DNA of 64,000 bases from an uncultured Microbacteriaceae bacterium (lineage in GTDB: Bacteria > Actinomycetota > Actinomycetes > Actinomycetales > Microbacteriaceae). Where the stretch lies: contig CANKXX010000003.1 of NCBI GenBank assembly GCA_947487835.1, positions 372,001 through 436,000 of the forward strand, read 5' to 3'. Position 1 is the stretch's first letter. Each line of letters begins with the position of its first letter. The notes below the pieces were generated by a model. The model saw only the letters and a program-made list of their open reading frames with translations. It was not told the origin of the DNA and did not search any database. Below, in pieces: positions 17,260-27,259 of this stretch. Both the position numbers and the translations under genes were made by a program.

Positions 17260-18486
17260 CTAGCCGCGGAGCTCCGCAAGCACGTCCGCGAGCTGCTGCA
17301 CCGCCCAGTCGAGGTCCTCCTCGGACACCACGATGGGCGGGGCGAGGCGGATCGTCGCGCCGTGGGTGTCCTTCGCGAGCACACCGCGGGCGAGCAGCAT
17401 CTCGCAGACCGTGCGGCCGCTGGCGAGGGTGGGGTCGATGTCGATGCCGGCCCACAGGCCGACGCCGCGCAGGCCCACCACGCCCTGGCCGACCAGCCGG
17501 CGCAGGGATGCGTGCAGCCGCTCGCCGAGCATCCGGGCGCGCGCCTGGTACTCGCCGGTCGCGAGCATCCCGACCACGGCCGAGCCGACCGCCGCGGCGA
17601 GCGGATTGCCGCCGAACGTCGAGCCGTGCTGACCCGGCTGGAGCACGCCGAGCACGTCCCGGTTGCCGACGACGGCGGACACGGGCACGATGCCGCCGCC
17701 GAGCGCCTTGCCGAGCAGGTACAGGTCGGGCGCGACGCCCGCGTTGTCGCACTGGAAGGTGGCGCCGGTGCGGCCGAGGCCCGACTGGATCTCGTCGGCG
17801 ATGAACAGCACGCGGTGCCGCTCGGTGATCTCCCGCACGGCAGGAAGGTAGTCCGGCGGCGGCACCAGGATGCCCGCCTCGCCCTGGATGGGCTCGAGCA
17901 GCACGGCGACGGTGTTCTCGTCGATCGCGGCCTCGAGCGCCGCGGCGTCGCCGTAGGGCACCGAGCGGAAGCCCGGCGTGAACGGACCGAAGTCGGCGCG
18001 CGCGTCCGGGTCGTCGCTGAAGCTCACGATCGTGATCGTGCGACCGTGGAAGTTGCCGTCCGCCACGATGATGTTGGCGCGGTCCGGCGCGACGCCCTTC
18101 ACCCGGTAGCCCCAGGCCCGCGCCACCTTGATGCCGGACTCCACGGCCTCCGCGCCCGTGTTCATGGGCAGGACCATGTCCTTGCCCGCCAGGCGTGCGA
18201 GGGCCTCGACGAACGGGCCGAGCTGGTCGTTGTGGAACGCCCGGCTGGTCAGCGTGATGCGGCCGAGCTGATCGGTCGCGGCCCGCACGAGCTCCGGATG
18301 CGAGTGCCCGAAGTTCACCGCGGAGTACGCGGCGAGGCAGTCGAGGTAGCGCCGACCCTCGATGTCGGTGACCCAGGCGCCCTCGCCCGACTCGACCACG
18401 ACGGGGAGCGGGTGGTAGTTGTGGGCGACGTGCTCGTCCTCGCGGGCGATGGCGCCGATTTGGGGGGACACGGTCTCGTTGGTCAT
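17260..18486 (-). CDS. rocD: ornithine--oxo-acid aminotransferase
   Basis: YLDCLAAYSAVNFGHSHP, NTGAEAVESGIKVAR, ADEIQSGLGRTG. Confidence 0.92.
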   Translation of the reverse strand: MTNETVSPQIGAIAREDEHVAHNYHPLPVVVESGEGAWVTDIEGRRYLDCLAAYSAVNFGHSHPELVRAATDQLGRITLTSRAFHNDQLGPFVEALARLAGKDMVLPMNTGAEAVESGIKVARAWGYRVKGVAPDRANIIVADGNFHGRTITIVSFSDDPDARADFGPFTPGFRSVPYGDAAALEAAIDENTVAVLLEPIQGEAGILVPPPDYLPAVREITERHRVLFIADEIQSGLGRTGATFQCDNAGVAPDLYLLGKALGGGIVPVSAVVGNRDVLGVLQPGQHGSTFGGNPLAAAVGSAVVGMLATGEYQARARMLGERLHASLRRLVGQGVVGLRGVGLWAGIDIDPTLASGRTVCEMLLARGVLAKDTHGATIRLAPPIVVSEEDLDWAVQQLADVLAELRG

Positions 18487-19337
18487 CGTCGCAGCTCCAG
18501 GGTGCAGCACTTCACGCCGCCCCCGCCGAGCAGCAGCTCGGAGAGGTCGACACCGATGGGGTTGTAGCCGCGCTCGCGCAGCTGGCGCTCGAAGCCGGTG
18601 GCTCGCGAGGCGATGACGACGTTCGCGCCGTCGCTGAAGGAGTTGAGGCCGAGCACGGCGGCATCCTCGTCGCTCACGAGGATCGCGTCCGGGAAGCGCG
18701 CCTCGAGGGCCGCACGGCTCGCGGCGTCGAAGGCCTTGGGGAGGTAGGCGATGTCCTCGGCCCCCGGCGTGGGATCGAGCACCGCGATGGCGGTGTCGAG
18801 GTGGTAGAACGCGGGGTCGACGAGGGTGAGGGTCAGCACCTCGCGGCCGAACAGGCGGGCGACCTCGCCGTGGCTGTCGCCGGCGCTGCGGAATCCGGTG
18901 CCGGCGAGGATCGCGTCGCCGACGAGGAGGAAGTCGCCCTCGCCCTCGTTCACGTTGGCGGGCTCGGCGACCTCGAAGCCGTTGGCGCGGAACCAGTCCA
19001 TGTAGGCGGGCCCCTCCGGCTGGCGCTCCGCGTACTGGAAGCTCGCGCCGTAGGCGATGTTGTCGAGCACGAATCCGCCGTTGGCCGCGTAGACCATGTC
19101 GGGCAGCCCGGGGATCGGGTCGACGAGGTGCACGTCGAAACCGAGGTCGCGGTAGATGCGGTACAGCTCCTCCCACTGGCGCACGGTGAGCGCCGTGTCC
19201 GTGGGGACCTGCGGATGCATCCACGGGTTGATGCGGTAGCTGACGGTGAAGTGGTCGGGCCGGCACATGAGCACGGTCCTCGTGGTCGCGACGCGACCGG
19301 TCGGGGCCGAGCTGGGCTCGAGCAGGATGGACGACAT
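18483..19337 (-). CDS. ddaH: dimethylargininase (DDAH)
   Basis: MCRPDHFTVSYRINPWM, GGGGVKCCTLELRR C-terminus; overlaps rocD start by 4 nt. Confidence 0.88.
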   Translation of the reverse strand: MSSILLEPSSAPTGRVATTRTVLMCRPDHFTVSYRINPWMHPQVPTDTALTVRQWEELYRIYRDLGFDVHLVDPIPGLPDMVYAANGGFVLDNIAYGASFQYAERQPEGPAYMDWFRANGFEVAEPANVNEGEGDFLLVGDAILAGTGFRSAGDSHGEVARLFGREVLTLTLVDPAFYHLDTAIAVLDPTPGAEDIAYLPKAFDAASRAALEARFPDAILVSDEDAAVLGLNSFSDGANVVIASRATGFERQLRERGYNPIGVDLSELLLGGGGVKCCTLELRR

Positions 19338-19428
19338 GGGGCTCCTTCGCAGGACGGCGTGGCTTTGCAGTCATCCGGACGCCGGTACGGAGGCGGACTC
19401 GGCAGGCGATGCCGGTGTGTCGACGCCA

Positions 19429-19443
19429 GTGTCAGTGTGACAC
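19429..19443. promoter_or_regulatory. Inverted repeat GTGTCA-GTG-TGACAC in divergent ddaH/lrp promoter region
   Basis: Perfect 6-bp arms between divergent genes. Confidence 0.5.
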
Positions 19444-19530
19444 GCACGGTCCCGGTACTTCTCGCCACACGACGCAACAATTCGGCGTCTTAGGCGGAGG
19501 TCGCGCACCGATGTGTCGTATCGTGTGCCG

Positions 19531-19968
19531 ATGGACACCCTCGACCACCGCATCATCGACCGTCTGCGAGAGAACGGTCGCGCCGGCTACGGCGAGATCG
19601 GCACGGCGATCGGGCTCAGCGCGAGTGCCGTGAAGCGCCGGGTCGACCGCCTGGTGGCCGACGGCGTGATCCGGGGCTTCACGATCCAGGTGGATCCGGC
19701 CGTCGAGGGCCTCAGCACGGAGGCGTACGTCGAGCTGTTCTGTCGCGGCACCGTCTCCCCCGACGAGCTACGCCGCATCCTCTCGGCCGTGCCCGAGGTC
19801 GTGGACGCGGGCACCGTGACGGGCAGCGCGGACGCCATCGTCCGCATCCGCTCCCGGGACATCCCGAGCCTGGAGCTCGCACTCGAGAAGGTGCGGGTCG
19901 CGCCCAACGTCGATCACACCCGCAGCGCGATCGTGCTGTCCCGGCTCATCCACCGCGTGCACGACTGA
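19531..19968 (+). CDS. Lrp/AsnC family transcriptional regulator
   Basis: MDTLDHRIIDRLRENGRAGYGEIGTAIGLSASAVKRRVDRL HTH plus RAM domain. Confidence 0.92.
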   Translation: MDTLDHRIIDRLRENGRAGYGEIGTAIGLSASAVKRRVDRLVADGVIRGFTIQVDPAVEGLSTEAYVELFCRGTVSPDELRRILSAVPEVVDAGTVTGSADAIVRIRSRDIPSLELALEKVRVAPNVDHTRSAIVLSRLIHRVHD

Positions 19969-20033
19969 CCGCAGGGCTTCCCCCGCATCCCTCGGGCGCA
20001 CCTTCCCCGGCACCCTCTCTCCCGGCACCGGAA

Positions 20034-20118
20034 GTTCGCGATTCAGGCCGCATTCGCGACACGCCGCATTCCGGGGCGTCCGGATGCGGCGTGTCGCAGC
20101 ACAGCCTGAATTGCGAAC
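20034..20118. terminator. 85-nt long inverted repeat between convergent genes
   Basis: GTTCGCGATTCAGGC...CGACACGCCGCAT / ATGCGGCGTGTCG...GCCTGAATTGCGAAC. Confidence 0.65.
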
Positions 20119-20169
20119 AGGCGCAGTCCCGGGACGCGGGCCAGAGCAGCGACGCGGCCGGGCCAGGGG

Positions 20170-21297
20170 TCAGGCGGCGGGGATGAGGCCCTCCCGGCGG
20201 AAGCGGTCGAACAGGTCGGTGAACGAGTCGACCGTGCGGTGGTAGGTCGTGAACCCGGCAAGGCGGCTCTTGCTCATGTCGGTGACGACCTCCATGCCGC
20301 GGCCGAGGTCGGCATCCGTGTGCCACCAGGATGCGAGCCGCGTCATATCCGGCTCCGCCAGGCCGTGCGCGGCGGCCACTCGCGCCCACACCTGGTCCAT
20401 GCCCGCCATCTGCTCCTCGAGCGGCTGCAGGGTCTCGGTGGGGCCCACCGGCTCGACGCCGAAGTACGCGGCGAGCCGCGCCCACATCCAGCGCCAGCGG
20501 AAGACGTCCCCGTTGACCACGTTGAACGCCTCGTCGCGGCCCGCCTCGTGGGTGCTCGCCCAGATCATCTGGTCGGCGAGGATCGTGGCGTCCGTCATGT
20601 CGGTGAGGCCGTTCCACTGGGCGAGGCTGCCCGGGAAGACGAAGGGGCGGTCGAGCTCGCGGCAGATCGAGGCGTAGACCGCGAGCGTGAGCCCCATGTT
20701 CATGAGGTTGCCGACGGCGTGCCCGAGCACGGTGTGCGAGCGGTGCACCGACCAGGTGAAGCCCTGACGCTCGGCGGCGGCGAAGAGCTCGTCCTCCTGC
20801 GCGTAGTAGAAGTTGGGCGCGTCGAGGCGCTCCTCCTCCTCGTGGAACGGGGTGTCCGGCATGGCGCCCTGCCCGTACGCCTCGAACGGGCCGAGGTAGT
20901 GCTTCAGACCGGTCACGAGCGCGACGTGCTCGAGCGGCGCGTGCGCCAGCGCGGCGAGCAGGTCGCGCACCATGCCACCGTTCACGGCGATGTTCTCCTG
21001 CTCGGTGGCCTGCCTCGACCACGCCGTGAAGTAGACCCGGCTCGGTCGCTCCGGGCCGAGCACGCGGGCGAGGTCGTCGGCGGAACGCAGGTCGGCGGAG
21101 ATCCACCGCACCCCGTCCCGCTGCGCGCCCGGACGGCGGGAGAGCGCGATCACGGGCGTGCCGGCCGCCGCGAGCTGGTCGACGAGCGCCGACCCTCCGA
21201 TACCGGTGGCGCCGACCACGAGGGCGGGCGTGCCGGAAGCGGACGCGGAGGATGCGGAGGCGGCGGACGGGGAGAAGGCGGGATTCGTCGAAGTCAT
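20170..21297 (-). CDS. NAD(P)-dependent SDR oxidoreductase (progesterone 5-beta-reductase/PRISE-like)
   Basis: ALVVGATGIGGSALVDQL; HVALVTGLKHYLGPFEAYG; WSVHRSHTVLG; FNVVNGDVFRW. Confidence 0.85.
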   Translation of the reverse strand: MTSTNPAFSPSAASASSASASGTPALVVGATGIGGSALVDQLAAAGTPVIALSRRPGAQRDGVRWISADLRSADDLARVLGPERPSRVYFTAWSRQATEQENIAVNGGMVRDLLAALAHAPLEHVALVTGLKHYLGPFEAYGQGAMPDTPFHEEEERLDAPNFYYAQEDELFAAAERQGFTWSVHRSHTVLGHAVGNLMNMGLTLAVYASICRELDRPFVFPGSLAQWNGLTDMTDATILADQMIWASTHEAGRDEAFNVVNGDVFRWRWMWARLAAYFGVEPVGPTETLQPLEEQMAGMDQVWARVAAAHGLAEPDMTRLASWWHTDADLGRGMEVVTDMSKSRLAGFTTYHRTVDSFTDLFDRFRREGLIPAA

Positions 21298-21370
21298 CCT
21301 GGGTGGCAACGCGCGCGTCCCGACCCCCATTCCCCGCCGTTTGGGCGCCGCCGGCCAGGCCTCCCCCCGA

Positions 21371-22873
21371 TCAGGCCTCGTCGATCAATAGCGCCTCGCC
21401 GCTGCTCGGGATGATGCGCGCCGAGAGGTCCGGCTCGGCGGGGAACGCGTCGAAGGGGAACATCGGGCGCTGGATCTCGGTGTGCCCGAGCCGCTGCAGC
21501 TCCTGGTCCACGCCGCCGGGGGTGAGGGCCAGGATCCAGTCCTCCGACATCTCGAACAGCTCGGGCTCGAGGTAGCCGATCTTCACGACCACGACGCCCG
21601 CATCCCGCGGCGCCAGCCCGAGGTTCGTGAAGTCGTGCTCGTAGTGGAACGCCTTGCGGTTCTCCGTCAGGATCACGGACACCTGCCCGACCTGCACGAC
21701 CGCCTCGGTGTTGGCGAGGCGGTCGCCGTGCCGCACGGCGGTGACGGTGCCGGTGAGCGTCACCGGGCCGTGGTGCAGGGCGTCGATGTTCGCGCCGGCG
21801 TCCACGGTGATGGGCGAGCCGACGCCGAGGGCCGCGGCGCGCAGGGTCGCCGCGCTGTCGGGGATCGCCGCGTACAGGACGGTGAGGTCGCCCAGCTCGT
21901 CCTGCCGGTCGAGGATGCGGGACAGGGCGTACGTGACGTCGCCGGAGCCGCCCGCGGTCGGGTTGTCGCCGGAGTCGCTCAGGAAGAAGGGACGCGCGGC
22001 GCCGGCCGCGAGCGCCGTGTCGAGGGCGTCGTCGAAGGCGGCGTGCGGGGCCACGAAGTCGAACTCGTCCCGGACGCGCCAGAACTCGCGGGCCAGGTAC
22101 TCCGCCTGCTCCTGCACGAGCCCGGCGTCGTCACCCGTCACCACGACGGTTCCGTGACAGCGCGGCTCGTCCGCCCAGGCGTAGCCGATCCAGATAGCGG
22201 CGTCGAGGATGCCGTCCAGCGCCTCGACCTCGGGCACACGCGCGTACAGCGATCGGGCCGGCTCCACCCGGGTGGACGTCTGCTCGCCGGGCAGCAGCAC
22301 GGGGATGGGCACCCAGGCCTTCACGGGGCGGCCGGCGGAGCTCTCGAGCCGGTCCAGGAGGTTCTCCACGGCCCGCTGCTTGGTCAGCATCGTGTCCTCG
22401 TGCGGCGCCATGCGGTAGCAGGTCACGAGGTCGGTGCCGTGCACGAGGCGGGGCGAGACGTTGCCGTGCAGGTCCATGGTGGTCGAGACCAGCACGTCGT
22501 GCCCGATCACCTCGCGCACGACCTCGATCAGGTCGGCCTCGGCGTCGAGCAGCCCGTCGACGTACATCGCGCCGTGCACGTCGAAGAACAGGCCGTCCAG
22601 CTCACCGATGTCCGCCAGCCGGGCCAGCAGCTCGGCCTTCATCTCGGCATAGGAGTCCGCATCGACGATGGGACCGGCGATCGCCTTGCCGATGAGGGCG
22701 GGCAGCCAGGTGGCGCGCTCCCGCAGCGGCATGCCGGGGTCGAGGAACGTGTAGTGGTTGAACACGTCGTCACCCCGGCGCGGGTGGAACTCGTCCGTCC
22801 TGGTGCGGCCGGGCGAGAAGGTGCTCGACTCCGTTCCCAGTCCGGCGATGGCGATGCGAGGCGGTTGCGACAT
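21371..22873 (-). CDS. M81 family metallopeptidase (MlrC-like)
   Basis: GLGTESSTFSPGRT, GLFFDVHGAMY, TTMDLHGNVSP, SDSGDNPTAGGSGD. Confidence 0.88.
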   Translation of the reverse strand: MSQPPRIAIAGLGTESSTFSPGRTRTDEFHPRRGDDVFNHYTFLDPGMPLRERATWLPALIGKAIAGPIVDADSYAEMKAELLARLADIGELDGLFFDVHGAMYVDGLLDAEADLIEVVREVIGHDVLVSTTMDLHGNVSPRLVHGTDLVTCYRMAPHEDTMLTKQRAVENLLDRLESSAGRPVKAWVPIPVLLPGEQTSTRVEPARSLYARVPEVEALDGILDAAIWIGYAWADEPRCHGTVVVTGDDAGLVQEQAEYLAREFWRVRDEFDFVAPHAAFDDALDTALAAGAARPFFLSDSGDNPTAGGSGDVTYALSRILDRQDELGDLTVLYAAIPDSAATLRAAALGVGSPITVDAGANIDALHHGPVTLTGTVTAVRHGDRLANTEAVVQVGQVSVILTENRKAFHYEHDFTNLGLAPRDAGVVVVKIGYLEPELFEMSEDWILALTPGGVDQELQRLGHTEIQRPMFPFDAFPAEPDLSARIIPSSGEALLIDEA

Positions 22874-23011
22874 GAGCGTGATTCTCCTGGTCGGGGTCGG
22901 TGCATGGACGAGGGGGTGGTGCAGGGACGGGGTGGTGCGGATCGCGGCGTGGTGCGGACGAGGTGGCGCGCGTGAGGGCCCCGACCGGCGGCGCGACCGG
23001 GCCGGGGGAAC

Positions 23012-24190
23012 TCAACCGGCCTGAGCGTCGAGAGAGTCGAGGCTGCGGGACATGGCCTCTTTCATCGCGAGGTGCCCGGCCCCCACGACGCCGGCATCGC
23101 GGCTGGTGTCGGTCGCCTCGATCACGATGCGGCGGGTGGCGAGAGGGTGGCAGCTGTCGTACAGCTGCCCGCGTACCGCGGCGACGAAGGGCTCCACCGC
23201 GGAGAACGCCCCGCCGAGGAACACCGCGTCCGGGGTCGTGAAGTTCACGATGGCCGCGAGCACCTCGCCGAGGTGCCGGCCGGCGAGGCGCACGGCGTTC
23301 GTCACGGTCGGGTCGCCCTGCTGGGCCAGCGCGACGATGTCGGCACTGCTCCGCACGGCCACGCCGGCCTCCGAGAGGATGCGTACCAGTGCGGCGCCCG
23401 AGGCCACCGTCTCGAGGCAGCCGACGTTGCCGCAGGTGCACGGGTGGCTGCCCGCGGCGGCGACCCGGACGTGGGTGATGTCGCCTGCGGCGCCGCCCGC
23501 CCCGCGGTAGAGGTTCCCCTCGACCACGAATCCGGCCCCGATCGCGGTCCCCGCCTTCACGGTGATGGACGTGCGGTGCTCCGGGTGGGCCGTGTACTCG
23601 CCGTAGGCCATGAGGTTCGCGTCGTTGTCCACGAGCACGGGGACGCGGAACGCGGCCTCGATGGCGTCCCGCACCGGGTAGTTGTGCCAGCCGGGCATGC
23701 GTGACGGGGAGTCGAGCATGCCGCTCGCCGTGTTCACCGGGCCGGGCAGGGCGATGCCGATGCCGACGAGCCCGGCCGAGCCGTAGCGGCCGATCAGGGA
23801 CTCGAAGGCCGCGACCAGCCGGGCGATGCCCTGCTCCGGGCCCTCCATGGTGTCGAACTCGATGTCGTGCAGGTCGGCTATCTCGTCCGACGCGGTGAGC
23901 ATGCCGATGCGGGCGTGGGATCCGCCCACGTCCGCGGCGAGCACGTAGGCCGCCCGGGCGGCCAGCGCCAGTCGCTTCTGCGGTCTGCCCCCGGTGGAGG
24001 GAACGGTCCCCGCCTCGACGAGCAGGCCCCCGTCGAGCAGGGCCTGCACGGCCATGGACACGGTGGATGCGGGGGCGTTCAGACTGCGCCCGAGATCGGT
24101 GCGGGTGCGCGACCGCCCGGACGCCACTAGCGCGAGGATCTCGCGTTTCGTGCTCGCGGAACTGCGAAGAGAAGGCCGGTTGTCGGTCAT
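23012..24190 (-). CDS. ROK family transcriptional regulator
   Basis: N-terminal wHTH, ROK domain, zinc motif CTCGNVGCLE. Confidence 0.9.
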   Translation of the reverse strand: MTDNRPSLRSSASTKREILALVASGRSRTRTDLGRSLNAPASTVSMAVQALLDGGLLVEAGTVPSTGGRPQKRLALAARAAYVLAADVGGSHARIGMLTASDEIADLHDIEFDTMEGPEQGIARLVAAFESLIGRYGSAGLVGIGIALPGPVNTASGMLDSPSRMPGWHNYPVRDAIEAAFRVPVLVDNDANLMAYGEYTAHPEHRTSITVKAGTAIGAGFVVEGNLYRGAGGAAGDITHVRVAAAGSHPCTCGNVGCLETVASGAALVRILSEAGVAVRSSADIVALAQQGDPTVTNAVRLAGRHLGEVLAAIVNFTTPDAVFLGGAFSAVEPFVAAVRGQLYDSCHPLATRRIVIEATDTSRDAGVVGAGHLAMKEAMSRSLDSLDAQAG

Positions 24191-24292
24191 GAATAAACGC
24201 GGCCTCCTTCCTTTCGCATAGGGAATGAACACGGGAGGAAGAACTCGCCAAGAGGCACCGTTTCCCGGTTTGATCAGGCTATCTGCGCCGAA

Positions 24293-24317
24293 CTTATTTC
24301 GAAGCCGCAGAAACAAG
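24293..24317. promoter_or_regulatory. ROK-type (NagC/Mlc-like) operator candidate CTTATTTC-N9-GAAACAAG
   Basis: 8-bp arms with one mismatch in an AT-rich stretch between the divergent ROK regulator and oppA-like gene. Confidence 0.6.
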
Positions 24318-24438
24318 CTTTTTACACACCCGGTCCACTTTCTTCACATTCGGCAGCTTTACTCAGTTCAGCCGGTCCTCGGCTTTCCCCATCCCCCCCT
24401 TTCGACCTCCGGCGTTTTCGCCATTGAAGGAGCACGTA

Positions 24439-26262
24439 ATGAAGAGACCTCGCCCTGTGCAGCGCCGCGGTCGCCTCAGCGCAGTTCTCGCCGCGACAGC
24501 GGCGATGACGGTGCTGGCCGGCTGTGCTTCCGGTTCCGACCCGTCCGCGCAGCAGGAGGAGGACAGCACGATCGACTACGCGCTGCCCGCCGGGGTCGTG
24601 CCGAACTGGATCCTGCCGATCTCGACCCCCGGCCACACCAACAGCAACGTCTACTCGATCGTGAACGTGATGTGGGAGCCCCTGATCTCCTACAACGGAT
24701 CGAGCGGCAAGATCGAGCAGGACACGAAGGCGAGCATCGCCGAGGACGTCGCGTTCTCCGCCGACGGCACGGCCGTGACCATCACGATGAAGGACCGCAC
24801 CTGGAGCGACGGCGAGCCGTTGACCACCCGGGACGTCGAGTTCTGGTTCAACCTCGTCAAGAACAACAAGGAGCAGTGGGCCCGCTACCGCGCGGGGGCC
24901 ATGCCCGACAACGTCACCAGCTTCACGGTCGTCGACGACAAGACCTTCACGATGACGTTCGACCGCGCCTACAACCAGGACTGGCTGCTGTCGAACAACC
25001 AGCTCAACGAGATCGCGCCCATCCCCTACCACGCGTGGGCGAAGACCGGCGATGACGAGGAGGTCGACCCGGCCGCGAACCTCGACCGCACGGAGGAGGG
25101 CGCAAAGGCGATCTTTTCCTACCTGATCGAGGAGGCGACCGACGTCTCCGGCTACGCGGACAACCCGCTGTGGGACGTGACCAGCGGCCCGTACGACATG
25201 ACGGACTACACGACCAACGGGCAGATCTCCTTCACCAAGAACGAGGCGTACGACGGCGAGGACGCGGCCAGCATCACGACCGTGAACCTCCTGCCGTTCA
25301 CCTCGGTCGACGCCGAGGAGAACGCCGTGCGGAGCGGGTCGGTCGACTACGGCTACATCTCGTCGAGCTCCCTCGACCAGGAGTCGGCCTTCACCGACAT
25401 GGGCTACACCGTGGAGCCCTGGCAGGGCTGGTCGGTCACCTACATGCCGTACAACTTCAACAACCCGGAGATGGGCGCGGTCTTCTCGCAGCTCTACGTG
25501 CGCCAGGCGATCCAGCACTCGATCGACCAGGAGAACATCACCGAGGTCGTCTGGAACGGCGCCGCGACGGAGGGCTACGGTCCCATCCCGTCGGGCACGG
25601 AGTCCGACTTCATCTCCGACCAGCAGAAGGAGAACCCCTACCCCTACGACACCGAGGCCGCACAGACCCTGCTGACGGATCACGGCTGGACGATCGGATC
25701 GGACGGGATCGCGGTCTGCGAGGACGCCGGCAGCGGCGAGACTCAGTGCGGCGAAGGGATCGCGGCCGGCACCAAGCTGGAGATGACGGTCGTGTCGCAG
25801 ACCGGCTCGACGGTGACGGACAACATGATGACGACCATCCAGTCGTCCCTGGCCGAGGCCGGCATCGGCTTCAGCATCACGAGCGCCCCGGCCGACCAGG
25901 TGCTCGCCCAGACGCCGAAGTGCGAGCCGACCGCGGCCGAGTGCTCCTGGGACCTCTCGTTCTTCGGCACAGCGGGCAGCTGGTACTACCCCAGCTTCCC
26001 CAGCGGCGACCAGCTCTTCTCCACCACGGGCGGGGCGAACTTCGGCAGCTACAGCGACGCCCGCACCGACGAGCTGATCACCGCCTCCCGCTTCGCGAGC
26101 GACAACGCCGCGATCCAGGAGTACAGCGCGAAGCTGGCCGAGGAGCTGCCCGTCATCTGGCTGCCGAGCCCGGACTACCAGGTCTCCGTCATCAACAGCG
26201 ACCTGAAGGGCGTCACGCAGGACCCGGTCGCGCGCTTCCACCCGCAGCGCTGGTCCTGGTAG
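24439..26262 (+). CDS. ABC transporter substrate-binding protein, peptide/opine type (family 5)
   Basis: Lipobox VLAGCAS; long family-5 SBP; followed by Opp-type permeases. Confidence 0.92.
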   Translation: MKRPRPVQRRGRLSAVLAATAAMTVLAGCASGSDPSAQQEEDSTIDYALPAGVVPNWILPISTPGHTNSNVYSIVNVMWEPLISYNGSSGKIEQDTKASIAEDVAFSADGTAVTITMKDRTWSDGEPLTTRDVEFWFNLVKNNKEQWARYRAGAMPDNVTSFTVVDDKTFTMTFDRAYNQDWLLSNNQLNEIAPIPYHAWAKTGDDEEVDPAANLDRTEEGAKAIFSYLIEEATDVSGYADNPLWDVTSGPYDMTDYTTNGQISFTKNEAYDGEDAASITTVNLLPFTSVDAEENAVRSGSVDYGYISSSSLDQESAFTDMGYTVEPWQGWSVTYMPYNFNNPEMGAVFSQLYVRQAIQHSIDQENITEVVWNGAATEGYGPIPSGTESDFISDQQKENPYPYDTEAAQTLLTDHGWTIGSDGIAVCEDAGSGETQCGEGIAAGTKLEMTVVSQTGSTVTDNMMTTIQSSLAEAGIGFSITSAPADQVLAQTPKCEPTAAECSWDLSFFGTAGSWYYPSFPSGDQLFSTTGGANFGSYSDARTDELITASRFASDNAAIQEYSAKLAEELPVIWLPSPDYQVSVINSDLKGVTQDPVARFHPQRWSW

Positions 26263-26302
26263 CCCCACCCGTCCACCCCGCAGCAGCAGGAGGAACTCCG
26301 CG

Positions 26303-27259
26303 ATGACCTCGTTCTGGTTCGTGTTCAGAAGACTCGTTCAGGCCGTGACCGTGATCTTCTTCGTCACCGTCGTGGTGTTCCTCCTGCTCGACGCGCTGCC
26401 GGGCGGTCCGGCCCGGGGGATCCTCGGGCCGGACGCCACGGAGCAGCAGATCGCGGCGTTCAACGCCTCGCAGGGGCTCGACCAGCCCGCGGTCGTGCGG
26501 TACGTGCTCTACCTCGGCCGCACGCTCTCCGGCGACCTCGGCGTCTCCTACGGGCTGAACGCCCCGGTGACGGAGTTGCTCGCCGAGCGGCTGCCGAAGA
26601 CCCTCGTCCTCACGACCCTCGCCGCGCTCGTCGCGCTCGTGATCGCCGTGCCGCTCGGCCTGCTGCAGGCGGTGCGCCAGAACAGGCTCGTCGACTACAT
26701 CGCGACGGTCGTCACCTTCGTGCTGTACGCGACGCCGGTCTTCTTCTTCGGCCTGATCCTGATCATCGCGTTCAGCCAGGCCGCGCGCTGGTTCCCCTCG
26801 CAGGCGCCGCAGGGCCAGACCGTCGGTGACGTGCTCGCGGAACCGCAGGCGCTCGTCCTCCCCGTGCTCGCGGGGGCGGCGGGCCTGATCGCCGTGTTCA
26901 GCCGGTACACGCGCTCCGCGACGCTCGAGAACCTGTCGGAGGACTACGTGCGCACCGCCCTCGCCACCGGCACCCCCTATCCCCGGATCATCCGGCAGCA
27001 CGTGCTCCGGAACTCCCTCACGCCCCTCATCGCCATGCTCGGCTACCAGATCCCCGTGCTGTTCGGCGGCACGCTCGTCGTGGAACAGCTCTTCAACTAC
27101 CCGGGCATGGGACTGCTGTTCTGGAACGCCGCGCAATCGTCGGACTACCCCGTCCTCCTCGGCTGCGTCCTCATCATCGCCATCGCGACGGTCCTCGGGT
27201 CGCTGCTCGCGGACCTCGCCCAGTCGGTCATCGACCCGCGCGTGAGGAGCACCCGCTGA
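26303..27259 (+). CDS. ABC transporter permease (OppB/DppB type)
   Basis: RRLVQAVTVIFFVTVVVFLLLDALPGGP; EDYVRTALATGTP; LRNSLTPLIAMLGYQIPVLFGGTLVVE. Confidence 0.93.
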   Translation: MTSFWFVFRRLVQAVTVIFFVTVVVFLLLDALPGGPARGILGPDATEQQIAAFNASQGLDQPAVVRYVLYLGRTLSGDLGVSYGLNAPVTELLAERLPKTLVLTTLAALVALVIAVPLGLLQAVRQNRLVDYIATVVTFVLYATPVFFFGLILIIAFSQAARWFPSQAPQGQTVGDVLAEPQALVLPVLAGAAGLIAVFSRYTRSATLENLSEDYVRTALATGTPYPRIIRQHVLRNSLTPLIAMLGYQIPVLFGGTLVVEQLFNYPGMGLLFWNAAQSSDYPVLLGCVLIIAIATVLGSLLADLAQSVIDPRVRSTR

